Positions 1 to 8,986 of a stretch of DNA of 55,833 bases are shown here, piece after piece. The stretch's first letter is position 1. Every line of letters begins with the position of its first letter. Both the position numbers and the translations under genes were made by a program. Origin of the DNA: Cellulosimicrobium sp. CUA-896 (GTDB lineage Bacteria; Actinomycetota; Actinomycetes; Actinomycetales; Cellulomonadaceae); the NCBI RefSeq assembly GCF_001942335.1, contig NZ_MKKH01000018.1:1-55833 (forward strand), given 5' to 3'. A model generated the notes under the pieces. That model did not search any database. It was not told where the DNA came from and saw only the letters and a list, made by a program, of their open reading frames with translations.

Positions 1-2531
1 GGGCCCACGACCTCGCCGCCGAGCGTGACGCCCTCGTCGCGTTCGTCGACCACGTGACGCGCGCCGCCGCGAGCACCCCCGGCCTGCACGTCTACCACTA
101 CGCCGCGTACGAGAGGACGCACCTGCTCGCCATCGCCGCACGGCACGGGGGTGTACGAGGAGGAGGTCGACGACCTGCTGCGCGACGGCGTGCTCGCTCG
201 ACCTCTACGCGTCGTGCGCCGAGCGCTGCGCGTCTCCGACCGCTCACGGTCCATCAAGAAGCTCGAGCCGCTGTACATGGGCGACGACCTGCGCACCGGC
301 GACGTGCAGGACGCCGCCGCGTCCGTCGTCGCGTACGCCGAGTACACGGACCTGCGCGACGCCGGCCGGGACACGGAGGCCGACGAGCTCCTCCAGGGCA
401 TCGCGGACTACAACCGGTACGACTGCGTCTCGACGCTGCGGCTGCTCGAGTGGTTGCGGGGGGCCGTCGCCGTCGCCGCGTCCGGTTCCGGTGATGTGGT
501 CGGGGCGGGTGCGGGGTCGGCGGGTGCGCGCGCCGTCGACCTGTCCTCGGGGCAGGGGGAGGTCATCCCGAGCGAGCGGGAGGTCGCGCTCGCGCTGGAG
601 GCCGAGATCCGGGAGGTCGTCGGGGAGGACCGGGCCGGGCGGAGCGCGGCCGCGCAGGCGCTCGCGATGTACGGGGCGGCCGTCGGGTACCACCGCCGCG
701 AGGCGAAGCCGTTCTGGCACGAGCACTACTCGCGGCTCGCGCTGCCCGTCGACGAGTGGCTCGGACGTCGGAACGCGTTCCTCGTCGAGACGGCGGTCGT
801 CGCCACCACCTGGGAGGTCGAGCCGGGCCGGCAGACGTGGTCGCGGCGGCTCGAGCTCGTCGGACGGCTGCCCGAGGGCACCGACCTGCGCACGGGGACG
901 ACGCCGTACGTGCTGTACGACCCGCCGCTGCCGCCGTGCGCGAGGACGTCCGCCGACGGCGCGCGTGGCTGGCTCACCGGCGCGACGATCGTCGGCGCCG
1001 AGCGCCGCGAGACGCCGGCCGGCGCGCGCGACGTCCTGGTCGTGCGCGAGCAGCTGCCGCGCGGCGCGGAGACCTTCGACGCCCTCCCGCTCGCGCTGAC
1101 ACCCGCACCCGGTCCCGGGACCAAGCCGCTCGAGACCGCGGTCGCGGCGGCGGCGCGGGAGGCCCTCGAGAGCTGGCGGGCCGTGGGGGAGCTGCCCCGC
1201 GACGCGGTGAGCGACATCCTGCTGCGCCGCGCACCGCGACTGCGTCCGCCGCGGGACGCGCGCCCACGACGGGGGAGCACGACGACGAGGCAGGTCTGCC
1301 CCGTCCGGACGGCGACGACCTCGTCGGCCCGATCGCCGCCGCCGTCGAGCGGCTCGACGACTCCTACGTCGCCGTCCAGGGCCCGCCCGGCACCGGCAAG
1401 ACGTACGTCGGCTCGCACGTCGTCGCCCGCCTCGTGCGGCAGGGCTGGAAGGTCGGCGTCGTGGCGCAGTCCCACGCCGCCGTGGAGAACATGCTGCGTG
1501 CGGTGGTCGGCACCGCGGGGGTGCCCGCCGACCTCGTCGCGAAGAAGCGGGCCGGCGACGGCCCGTCACCGACCGCCGTGTGCGCGGAGCTCGACGGCGC
1601 GGCGCTCGCGGCGTTCGCCACCGAGCCCGGCCCACGGGTCGTCGGCGGGACGGCGTGGGACTTCGCCGCCGGACGGCTCCCGGAACGCACGCTCGACCTG
1701 CTCGTCGTCGACGAGGCCGGCCAGTTCTCGCTCGCGAGCACGATCGCCGTCGGGCGCGCGGCACGGCGGCTGCTCCTGCTCGGCGACCCGCAGCAGCTCC
1801 CGCAGGTCAGCCAGGGCGCGCACCCCGAGCCCGTGGACCGGTCGGCGCTCGGGTGGCTCGCGGACGACCACGGCGTGCTCGTCGACTCGCTCGGCTACTT
1901 CCTGCCGCTCTCCCGGCGCATGCACCCGCACCTCGCGGCGGCGGTGTCGAGGCTGTCCTACGAGGACCGGCTCGGTGCGCACCCCGTCGCCGCCGCCCGG
2001 CACCTGGACGGCGTGGCCCCGGGGATCGAGCAGGTGCTCGTCGAGCACACGGGCAACGCCGTGCGGTCCGCGGAGGAGGCCGCCGAGGTCGTCCGGCAGG
2101 TCGAGCGGTTCCTCGGCCGGGCCTGGACCGACGAGCACGGTGACGTCAGGCCGCTCGGCCCGCGGGACGTCCTCGTCGTGGCGCCCTACAACGCCCACGT
2201 CTGGGAGGTGCGCTCCGCCCTCGCGGCGGCGGGCCACCCCGACGTGGAGGTCGGGACGGTCGACGGCCTCCAGGGCAGGGAGGCCGCCGTCGTCGTCGTG
2301 ACGCTGGCGGCGTCGTCCGGTCGCGACGTGTCGCGCGGTCTCGGGTTCCTCCTCTCGCGCCAGCGCGTCACGGTCGCCGTGTCCCGCGCCCGGTGGGCCG
2401 CCGTGGTGGTGCGCGCACCCGGCCTCACCGACCACCTCCCCGGGACGCCGCGCGGGCTCGAGGAGCTCGGCGCGTTCCTCGGGCTCTGCTCCCCGCCGAC
2501 GCCGGCCCGAACGGGGCCGACGCCGGCCTGA
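1..2531 (+). CDS. RecB-nuclease / SF1 helicase fusion (TM0106-like), 5' end outside window, frameshifted
   Basis: The gene enters from the left edge. Its first part resembles the RNase H-like nuclease domain of TM0106-type predicted RecB nucleases (HVYHYAAYERTHL, then SIKKLEPLYMG). The second part is an SF1 helicase: Walker A GPPGTGKT near 1380-1402, Walker B VVDEAGQF near 1705, LGDPQQL near 1780, TVDGLQGRE near 2260 and VAVSRAR near 2375. Such fusions are predicted to act in DNA processing or repair. The reading frame breaks at about 147-151 (an extra G in a G run), has a compensating pair of indels at about 195-208, and breaks again near 1236-1262. All key motifs survive on both sides, so I treat these as base errors in one gene. 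The exact substrate is unknown. Confidence 0.85.
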
Positions 2532-2577
2532 ACGGGGGCGAGGCCGTCGCCGTGACATCCTCCGGCGGCGCCGGCTC

Positions 2578-3387
2578 TCAGAACTCCCCGAACCCGCCCC
2601 CGAAGTCGTCGAACCCGCCGAAGTCGCCGAACCCGCCGTCACCGCCGTCGGCGGCGCCGGCCTCGGTCATGCCGGCGTCCCCGGCCTCGGAGCCGCCCGG
2701 CTCGGCACCGGCGTCCCCGCCGCCCTCCTCGCCGCCACCCGCCGCCCCCGGGTCCTCGCCCCCGGCTGCGGCGTCCTCCGCGGCGGGCTGCGTCGGGTCG
2801 CCGAACGCGGGGCCGAAGAGCGCGTTCGCGACGGCGGAGCCGATGACCACGCCGGCGACCGTCCCGAGCAGGCTCGACCCCACCATCGAGCCGAAGCCGG
2901 GCGCTCCGCCGCGCCCGCCGAAGGACCGCTCCAACGTGCCGGGCTGGCGCATCTCGGCACGTGTCGCCATGCGGGCGAGGTCCTGCGGCGCATCCGTCGC
3001 CGCGCGCTCGGAGGCCGGCACGGACTGACCGAGCTCGGCGAGGACCTGGCGCCGCTGCTCCGGGGTCAGGCGCGCGAAGGCCTCGGCGTGCGCCTGCTCG
3101 ACGGCGTCCGGCGGCGCGGTGCGCAGCATGTACCGGTAGCGGTCGACCGCGATCTCGTCCGGGGTCCGCTGCCGGAACGAGCCCTGCTGCGACGGGTCGG
3201 GCGCGTCCTGGGTGCCGTACGCCGGCGCGGCCCCGGGCGTCGGGTACGCGGCGGGGTACTGCGTCGGCTGCGGTGCGTTCTGCCCGTAGCCGGTGTGCGG
3301 ACCGGTCTGCCCGTGGCCCGCCTGCCCGTGCGGAGCGCCCTGCGGGTCGCGCGGCTCGCGGCCGAGAAGTCGGTCGAGGAATCCCAT
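2578..3387 (-). CDS. Conserved hypothetical protein with glycine-zipper segment and acidic Gly-rich tail
   Basis: This is a 269-residue protein starting MGFLDRLLGRE. The ATG at 3387 is preceded by GGAGGA at good spacing. Residues about 15-70 are Gln/Pro/Gly-rich. A central helical block follows (DEIAVDRYRYMLRTAPPDAV, then LTPEQRRQVLAELGQ). Next comes a glycine-zipper-like hydrophobic stretch (LLGTVAGVVIGSAVANALFG) and a long Gly/Asp/Glu tail ending in FGDFGGFDDFGGGFGEF. I recognise the type from actinobacterial genomes, where it is usually left hypothetical, but cannot assign a function. It may be membrane-associated. The gene ends 46 bp from the helicase stop, convergent with it. Confidence 0.75.
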   Translation of the reverse strand: MGFLDRLLGREPRDPQGAPHGQAGHGQTGPHTGYGQNAPQPTQYPAAYPTPGAAPAYGTQDAPDPSQQGSFRQRTPDEIAVDRYRYMLRTAPPDAVEQAHAEAFARLTPEQRRQVLAELGQSVPASERAATDAPQDLARMATRAEMRQPGTLERSFGGRGGAPGFGSMVGSSLLGTVAGVVIGSAVANALFGPAFGDPTQPAAEDAAAGGEDPGAAGGGEEGGGDAGAEPGGSEAGDAGMTEAGAADGGDGGFGDFGGFDDFGGGFGEF

Positions 3388-3506
3388 GGTTCTCCTCCGG
3401 GGGTGTGGCGGTCTGGTCGTGGGGACGGTCCCGGTCGGCGCCGCGCTGCCCGCGTGGTCGACGACCTCTCCCGTGCAACGACCGCCACGGGTCGCCGGTT
3501 CCTCGC

Positions 3507-3702
3507 CGAACCCGAGGTTGTGCGTTACCGAGCGGCCTGTGTGACGCACAGGCCAGGGTTCGACGCCCGGAGGTGCCGAACCCGGGCCTGAGCGCCACCG
3601 AGCGGCCAGCGTGACGCGCAACCCAGGGTTCGGCGCCGGGCGGTTGCGAACCCCGGCCTGTCGACCGATCGTGAGCCCGATGGGTGCGCGACCCGGGGTT
3701 CG
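3507..3702. repeat. Tandem array of three 56-bp dyad repeats with exact 70-bp period
   Basis: Three units start at 3507, 3577 and 3647. Each is exactly 56 bp, begins CGAACCC and ends GGGTTCG, with 14-bp spacers (3563-3576, 3633-3646). In units 1 and 2 the arms pair well beyond the ends, and the central GAGCGGCC and GTGACGC blocks are shared. Unit 3 has diverged inside but keeps both ends. A fourth 56-bp unit with the same ends lies at 25562-25617. The stretch 3388-3835 holds no convincing gene; this array is its main content. Confidence 0.85.
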
Positions 3703-3835
3703 GCGGATGCGGTGTGGCGGCGGGTCGGGCGACCTGCGCCGAGTCGGGCCTGGACGCACGAGCGCCCTCGACCGTCACGGTCGAGGGGCGCTCGGAGAAA
3801 ATCGGACGCGCCGGGCTGGCCGGCGACCGTCGAGA

Positions 3836-4039
3836 TCAGAGGGCGCGGATGTTCTCCGCCTGCGGGCCCTTGGGGCCCTGCGTCACGTCGAACTCGACGC
3901 GCTGGTTCTCCTCCAGCGTGCGGAAGCCCTGCGACTGGATCGCGGAGTAGTGCGCGAACACGTCGGCCGAGCCGTCCTCGGGGGCGATGAAGCCGTAGCC
4001 CTTCTCGCTGTTGAACCACTTCACGGTTCCGGTAGCCAT
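3836..4039 (-). CDS. cspA: Cold-shock protein, CspA family
   Basis: This 67-residue protein starts [18 protein letters not shown], with the RNP1 motif KGYGFI and RNP2-like VFAHYSAI, so it is a full-length single-OB-fold nucleic acid chaperone. It acts in the cytoplasm by binding single-stranded RNA or DNA. The ATG at 4039 is chosen because AAGGAG lies six bases upstream; an in-frame upstream ATG lacks a ribosome site and would add ten residues absent from the family. The leader can fold (see the separate leader entry), which fits the post-transcriptional control usual for this family. It stands alone, reading away from the divergent livJ operon. Confidence 0.97.
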   Translation of the reverse strand: MATGTVKWFNSEKGYGFIAPEDGSADVFAHYSAIQSQGFRTLEENQRVEFDVTQGPKGPQAENIRAL

Positions 4040-4050
4040 GGTTACTCCTT

Positions 4051-4118
4051 CAAGAGTGTCAACCTTCACCCCCCACGGTCGCGGGGGCGTACATCACGGT
4101 GTTCGTCGTCAACTCTTG
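4051..4118 (-). promoter_or_regulatory. Structured 5' leader of the cold-shock gene
   Basis: On the minus strand, CAAGAG (4118-4113) can pair with CTCTTG (4056-4051), which directly abuts the AAGGAG ribosome site. Inside it a C5/G5 hairpin forms between 4087-4083 and 4073-4069. This could gate access to the ribosome site with temperature. It is inferred from sequence only; the transcript start is not known. Confidence 0.4.
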
Positions 4119-4270
4119 GGGTAACAAGGTCCGCCGGGGTGCACCCGAGGGTGTCACCTCAGCGCGAGGACAAGCGAGGCACTGCAATCTCGGGGAACAC
4201 GGTACAGGCTGGGCCGGTTCCTGGCTACGGATCTGTGGACGGACCGCGGACGCAGTGGTTTATCTCGTCG

Positions 4271-4300
4271 TCGTGCCCCGTCGTGCCCCGTCGTGCCCCG
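4271..4300. repeat. Three tandem copies of a 10-bp unit (TCGTGCCCCG)
   Basis: Three perfect head-to-tail copies of TCGTGCCCCG lie just downstream of the Ddn-like gene stop and upstream of the cspA leader. No function is evident; it may be a slipped-strand polymorphism. Confidence 0.8.
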
Positions 4301-4354
4301 TCGTCGCGCCGTCATCCCGCCCCAGCGTCCCGTCGGCCGAGCTGCGGCTGCGGG

Positions 4355-4864
4355 TCAGCGGACGACGGCGAGCTCGACCACCGGGACCACGTGGTGCCAG
4401 TCGTCGACGCCGTGCGACGCGGCGAGAGGTTCCGCCCACTCGCGCAGGACGGGCTCGAGCGTGGACCAGGCTCGCGGCGAGCGCGCCCCGTAGTCGTCGA
4501 GGAGGCGGGCGCCGTCGTCCGGGGAGAGCGTCGTGGCCCGCGCCCGGGCGGCGCGGCGCGCACCCGTCCGGATGAGGACGCGCGGCTCGGCGACGAGGTT
4601 CCGGTACCACTGCGAGCGCGGTCCCAGACCCGCGACGACGACGAACCGGTCGGGAGCGGGGCGGTCGACGACCTCGAGGACGACGAACCGCGCCTCTCCG
4701 CTCGACCGCCCGCGGTGCACGAGGAGGAGGAGGCGGTGGCCGAGGAGCCCGCCGAGGCCGGCCCGGAAGAGGGCGACGGGTGCGCGCACGAGCCACCGCG
4801 TGCGGAGCAGGGCGGAGGCGAGGGGCACCCCGGCACCGTACGCCGCGCTCGTGCTCGTGGTCAT
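4355..4864 (-). CDS. Deazaflavin (F420)-dependent nitroreductase-like protein (DUF385/Ddn family)
   Basis: The 169-residue product matches the small split-barrel Ddn family: an N-terminal helix (LASALLRTRWLVRAPVALFRAG), then LLLLVHRGRSSGEARFVVLEVV and VVVAGLGPRSQWYRNLVAEP, the region that holds F420 in this family. The C-terminal part includes LSPDDGARLLDDY. Relatives use reduced F420 to reduce quinones or nitro compounds, usually near the membrane. Substrate cannot be told from sequence. The ATG at 4864 has only a weak ribosome site. It is divergent from livJ across a 403-bp control region. Confidence 0.85.
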   Translation of the reverse strand: MTTSTSAAYGAGVPLASALLRTRWLVRAPVALFRAGLGGLLGHRLLLLVHRGRSSGEARFVVLEVVDRPAPDRFVVVAGLGPRSQWYRNLVAEPRVLIRTGARRAARARATTLSPDDGARLLDDYGARSPRAWSTLEPVLREWAEPLAASHGVDDWHHVVPVVELAVVR

Positions 4865-4992
4865 GCTCGTGGTCGTCTCGGGCCGGGCCTGCGCCGGGGC
4901 CCGAACCTCGCCCGGGTCGGCGCCGCGGGGACGGACGTCGCCCCCGTATCAGAACATCCGTACCAACTCCGCCGTGGAAACGAGACCAGTGC

Positions 4993-5008
4993 GTTACAGG
5001 TCGGTAAC
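4993..5008. promoter_or_regulatory. Possible operator GTTAC-N6-GTAAC
   Basis: A five-base inverted repeat (GTTAC, six bases, GTAAC) lies 129 bp upstream of the Ddn-like start and 260 bp upstream of livJ, in the shared divergent region. A regulator site is plausible but unproven. Confidence 0.3.
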
Positions 5009-5159
5009 AACTGTGGCCGGTTCGCGAAACTCGTCCGGCCTACGTTCGCGTCACCCCAGAACGCGGAAGCGCCCCTTCTCGCGGATTTGTGGGCCGGTGG
5101 TCCTCGGGATGCCGCGGGGACCACCGGGAGCGCGTGCGCGAGGTGGGTACCAGCACACG

Positions 5160-5173
5160 GTGACCTGTGTCAC
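5160..5173 (+). promoter_or_regulatory. CRP/GlxR-like binding site upstream of livJ
   Basis: GTGA-CCTGTG-TCAC matches the GTGA-N6-TCAC core bound by CRP-family regulators, including actinobacterial GlxR. It sits 94 bp before the livJ start codon, which suggests carbon-status control of the amino acid importer. Confidence 0.45.
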
Positions 5174-5267
5174 TATTCAGCACGCGATTTCGACGGTGAT
5201 TTCGGCGATCGAACGCGGAGAGGGCAGACGGCCCTCGTCGCGGGGGATCTGGACCACGGAGGTTGGC

Positions 5268-6520
5268 ATGCATCGCACAGCACGGCGGGCGAGCGGAGGT
5301 GCGGCTCTGCTCCTGGCGGCCACGCTCGTCCTGACCGCCTGCGGACCCCAGTCCCAGGGCGGCGGCGACGAGGAGACGACCGGCACCTCGACGGAGACCG
5401 GCGACTCGGGGGGCGGGGAGCTGAGCATCGTCCCGTCCGTCCAGATCGACGCGGAGGGGGCGGAGGTGCCGGCGCAGGAGACGGGCGACGCCGCCGACCC
5501 CGCGGGTGACGGCAGCGCCGAGTGCGCCGAGGGCACGTCGATCGCGATGGCCGGTGCCCTCACGGGCCCGAACGCCGCGCTCGGCCTCAACATCCTCTAC
5601 GGCGCGCAGGTCGCGGTCGACGCGTCAACGGGGCGAACCCGGCTGCCAGGTGGAGATCAAGCAGTTCGACACCGAGGGCGACCCGCAGAAGGCCACCCAG
5701 GTGGCGCCGCAGATCGTCGGCGACGCGAGCGTCATCGGCCTGCTCGGCCCGGCGTTCTCGGGCGAGACCGCCGCCACCGGCGACGTCTTCAACCAGGCGG
5801 GCCTGCTCTCGCTCACGGCCTCCGCGACGAACCCCGACCTCACGGCGAACGGCTGGACCAACTTCTACCGTGGCCTGGCCAACGACGCGGTCCAGGGCCC
5901 GGCGGTCGCGATGTACATGACGGACACCCTCGGGTACCGAGAGCGTCTGCGTCGTCACCGACAACTCGGACTACGGCATCGGTCTCGCGGAGCAGATCAC
6001 CTCCGGGCTCGGCGACGCCGCGAACGCGGACTGCGCGGCCGAGGTCAAGACGGGCGACAAGGACTTCTCCGCCGCCGTCCAGATCATCTCGGGCGCCGAC
6101 GCGGACGCGGTGTTCTACGCCGGGTACTACGCCGAGGCGGCGCCGTTCGTCCAGCAGCTGCGCGACGGCGGCGTCGAGATCCCGTTCGTCTCGGCGGACG
6201 GCACGAACGACCCGCAGTTCGTCTCGCAGGCCGGCGGCTCGTCCGAGGGCGCGATCCTGTCCTGCCCGTGCGGTCCTGCGCCGGACGAGTTCGCGGCGAC
6301 CTACGAGGAGACGAACGGCCAGGCCCCGGGCGTGTACTCGGTCGAGGGCTACGACCTCGCGACGATCATGCTCTCCGGCATCGCGTCGGGCGTGACGGAC
6401 CGCGCCGCGATGATCGACTACGTCGCGAACTACTCCGGTGAGGGCCTGGCCCGCACCTACGAGTGGGACGACACGGGCGAGCTCTCCGCGGCGCTCATCT
6501 GGATCTACGAGGTCCAGTAG
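5268..6520 (+). CDS. livJ: Branched-chain amino acid ABC transporter substrate-binding lipoprotein (frameshifted)
   Basis: The ATG at 5268 follows GGAGG and encodes a lipoprotein signal ending in LTAC. A low-complexity linker of about 60 residues is followed by a type I periplasmic-binding fold: AMAGALTGPNAALGLNILYG, then VIGLLGPAFSGETAA, VVTDNSDYG and YSVEGYDLATIML. After repair the protein is about 417 residues. Near 5627-5644 two bases are missing (likely one T and one C), and near 5938 one C is extra; fixing these joins DAFNGANPGCQVEIKQFDTE and TLGYESVCVVTDNSDYG. It should capture leucine, isoleucine, valine or a related ligand outside the cell for LivHMGF, whose genes follow directly. 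Confidence 0.93.
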
Positions 6521-6532
6521 CTCCCCGACGAC

Positions 6533-6585
6533 GACGCCCCGCCCCTGCCCCGCGCCACCGGGCGCGAGAGTGCGGGCGGGGCGTC
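6533..6585 (+). terminator. GC-rich hairpin between livJ and livH (attenuator-like)
   Basis: GACGCCCCGCCC (6533-6544) pairs perfectly with GGGCGGGGCGTC (6574-6585), with an inner CGCGCC/GGCGCG stem. There is no U-tract. Such stems between a binding-protein gene and its permease commonly lower downstream expression or protect the upstream mRNA. Confidence 0.6.
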
Positions 6586-6637
6586 CCGTCGCGGACCACG
6601 AACCTCGCGACCCAGCACCTGAACACCAAGGAGCGTC

Positions 6638-7695
6638 ATGCCCGCCCTTGCTGACGCGCTGCTCACCAGCGCGACCGCCGGCCCTCTCGTCCACCAGTCG
6701 CTCATCGACTTCGACCTCGCCGCCCTCGGGCGCAACTTCTGGGGCCTCACCATCGAGGGCCTCACGTACGGCGCGATCTACGCGCTGGTGGCCGTCGGCT
6801 ACACGCTCGTCTACGGCGTGCTGCGGCTCATCAACTTCGCCCACTCCGAGGTCTTCATGCTCGGCATGTTCGGGCAGTACGCCACGCTCCTGCTCCTCGG
6901 GTTCTACCCGATGGGCGACGCCTGGGACATGGGGATCGGCCTGACCGTCTTCTACCTCGGCGTCGCGATGCTCGGCGGCATGGCGGTGGCGGGAGGCGCC
7001 GCCGTCGGGCTCGAGCGCGTGGCCTACCGGCCGCTGCGCCGGCGCGGCGCCCCGGCGCTCGTCTTCCTCATCACCGCGATCGGCATGTCGTTCGTGCTCC
7101 AGGAGTTCGTGCACTTCGTGCTCCCGCGGCTCACGGGCGGCGAGCTCGGCGGCGTCAACGCAGAGCAGCCGATCCGGCTGGTGCAGCCGGAGGTGCAGTT
7201 CACGATCGGCGGAGCACCGGTCACGAACGTCACGCTCGTCATCATCCTGTCGGCGCTGGTCCTCGCCCTCGCGACGGACCTGTTCATCAACCGCACCAAG
7301 TTCGGGCGCGGCATCCGCGCCGTCGCGCAGGACCCGGTGACGGCGACGCTCATGGGCGTCTCGCGCGAGCGCGTCATCATGCTGACGTTCCTCATCGGCG
7401 GCATCCTGGCCGGCGCCGCGGCGCTGCTCTACACGCTGCGCGTGCCGAACGGGATCATCTACTCGGGCGGGTTCATCCTCGGCATCAAGGCGTTCTCCGC
7501 CGCGGTGCTCGGCGGCATCGGCAACCTGCGCGGTGCGCTGCTCGGCGGTCTGCTGCTCGGCGTCATGGAGAACTACGGCCAGGTCGTGTTCGGCACGGAG
7601 TGGCGCGACGTCGTGGCGTTCGCCCTGCTGATCGTCGTCCTGATGTTCCGCCGACGGGCATCCTCGGGGAGTCGCTGGGGAGGGCCCGCGCATGA
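6638..7695 (+). CDS. livH: Branched-chain amino acid ABC permease LivH (frameshift near the end)
   Basis: This is an integral membrane permease of about 352 residues with the LivH signature GLTYGAIYALVAVGYTLVYGVLRLINFAHSEVFMLG cut across residues 35-70, and the EAA-like segment FGRGIRAVAQDPVTATLMGV near 220-240. Eight or so hydrophobic segments are visible. One C is missing near 7651 (CCC to CC). Restoring it gives the normal LivH ending FRPTGILGES and a TGA at 7693-7695 that overlaps the livM ATG in ATGA. That overlap supports the repair. It pairs with LivM to form the translocation pore. Confidence 0.95.
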
Positions 7696-8986
7696 GCACG
7701 TCGACACCCGCACCCCAGCCGGCCGGCGGCGCGCCGCGGCCCACCCTCCCGCCCGCGGGCCGCGTCAGGACCAAGGACCGGCCGCACGGCGGCGTCGGCG
7801 ACCGGCTGCGCCTGTGGTGGGGCGCCCTCGCGCGCCCGACGCAGTGGCTCGTCGGGGTGCCGTTCATCCTCTTCGTCGCGCTCGTGCCGATCCTGAACAT
7901 CCCGGTCCTGACGACCGTCGGCACGAACTTCGGCGGCGTGATGGCGCAGTTCGGCATGATCGCGCTCATCGCCATCGGGCTCAACGTCGTCGTGGGCCAG
8001 GCCGGCCTGCTCGACCTCGGGTACGTGGGCTTCTACGCCATCGGCGCGTACACGGTCGCGATCCTCACGAGCCCGGACAGCCCGTGGAACCAGACCGACG
8101 AGTGGCTCGCGCGCGAGTGGGCGTGGCTCGCGGCCCTGCCGGTCGCCGTCGCGATCACGGCGATCTCCGGCCTCATCCTGGGCTCGCCGACGCTGCGGCT
8201 GCGCGGGGACTACCTCGCGATCGTCACCCTGGGCTTCGGTGAGATCGTCCGCCTGCTCGCCGACAACCTCGACGAGCTCACCGGCGGCGGTCAGGGCCTG
8301 CGCGGCGTCGCGTACCCGCGGCTGGGCGTCACGGAGGACCTGCCGAACGGCGTGTTCTCCGCGGGCAACGCGAGCGGCACGCTCAACTCCGGCGTGTGGT
8401 GGTACTGGGTCAGCCTGCTGTTCATCATCATCTCGCTGCTCTTCGTCGGGAACCTCGAGCGCTCGCGCGTCGGGCGCGCGTGGGTCGCCATCCGCGAGGA
8501 CGAGGACGCCGCCGAGATCATGGGAGTCCCCACGTTCCGGTTCAAGCTGTGGGCGTTCGTCATCGGCGCCTCGATCGGCGGCGTGGCCGGCGCGCTCTAC
8601 GCGGGTCAGGTGCAGTTCGTCATCCCGACCAACTTCAACGTCATCAACTCGGTGCTCTTCCTGTGCGCGTCGTGCTCGGCGGACAGGGCAACAAGCTCGG
8701 GGTCATCCTGGGGGCGTTCATCATCGTGTACGTGCCGAACTTCTTCCTCGGCCGCACCGAGCTGTTCGGCATCCCGATCGACGGCAACGAGATCGCGAGC
8801 TACCGCTACCTGTTCTTCGGTCTCGCGCTCGTGGTCCTCATGATCTTCCGCCCGCAGGGGTTGATCCCCGTCCGGCAGAAGCTGCTCGCCTACGGCCGCG
8901 AGCTCTACGTGGCCGCGCGCCGGGCGGCGCAGGCCGCCACCCGCAGGAGCGACGCGGCCACGACCACCGGGGAGGAGACCCGATGA
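7692..8986 (+). CDS. livM: Branched-chain amino acid ABC permease LivM (frameshifted)
   Basis: The product is about 431 residues. After a charged 40-residue N-terminus come the LivM hallmarks GLNVVVGQAGLLDLGYVGFY, then LRLRGDYLAIVTLGFGEIVR and GRAWVAIREDEDAAEIMGV. One G is missing near 8673; adding it joins VLFLCAVVLGGQGNKLGVILGA. The C-terminus MIFRPQGLIP is typical. It forms the second half of the membrane pore. Its start overlaps the livH stop and its stop overlaps the livG start, so the genes are translationally coupled. Confidence 0.95.

Noticed and set aside
54..2301. Several long overlapping frames on both strands across the helicase gene and many other genes
   Set aside because: They are Arg/Pro/Ala-rich shadows caused by very high GC content; they lack domains, ribosome sites and conserved motifs, while the frame I annotate carries helicase motifs.
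3507..3702. CRISPR array
   Set aside because: There are only three units, spacers are 14 bp and partly alike, the repeats are 56 bp and dyad-symmetric, and no cas gene is near.
5268..6520. Pseudogene calls for livJ and other broken genes
   Set aside because: All motifs are present on both sides of each break and one-base repairs restore them; base errors explain the pattern better than decay of dozens of core genes.
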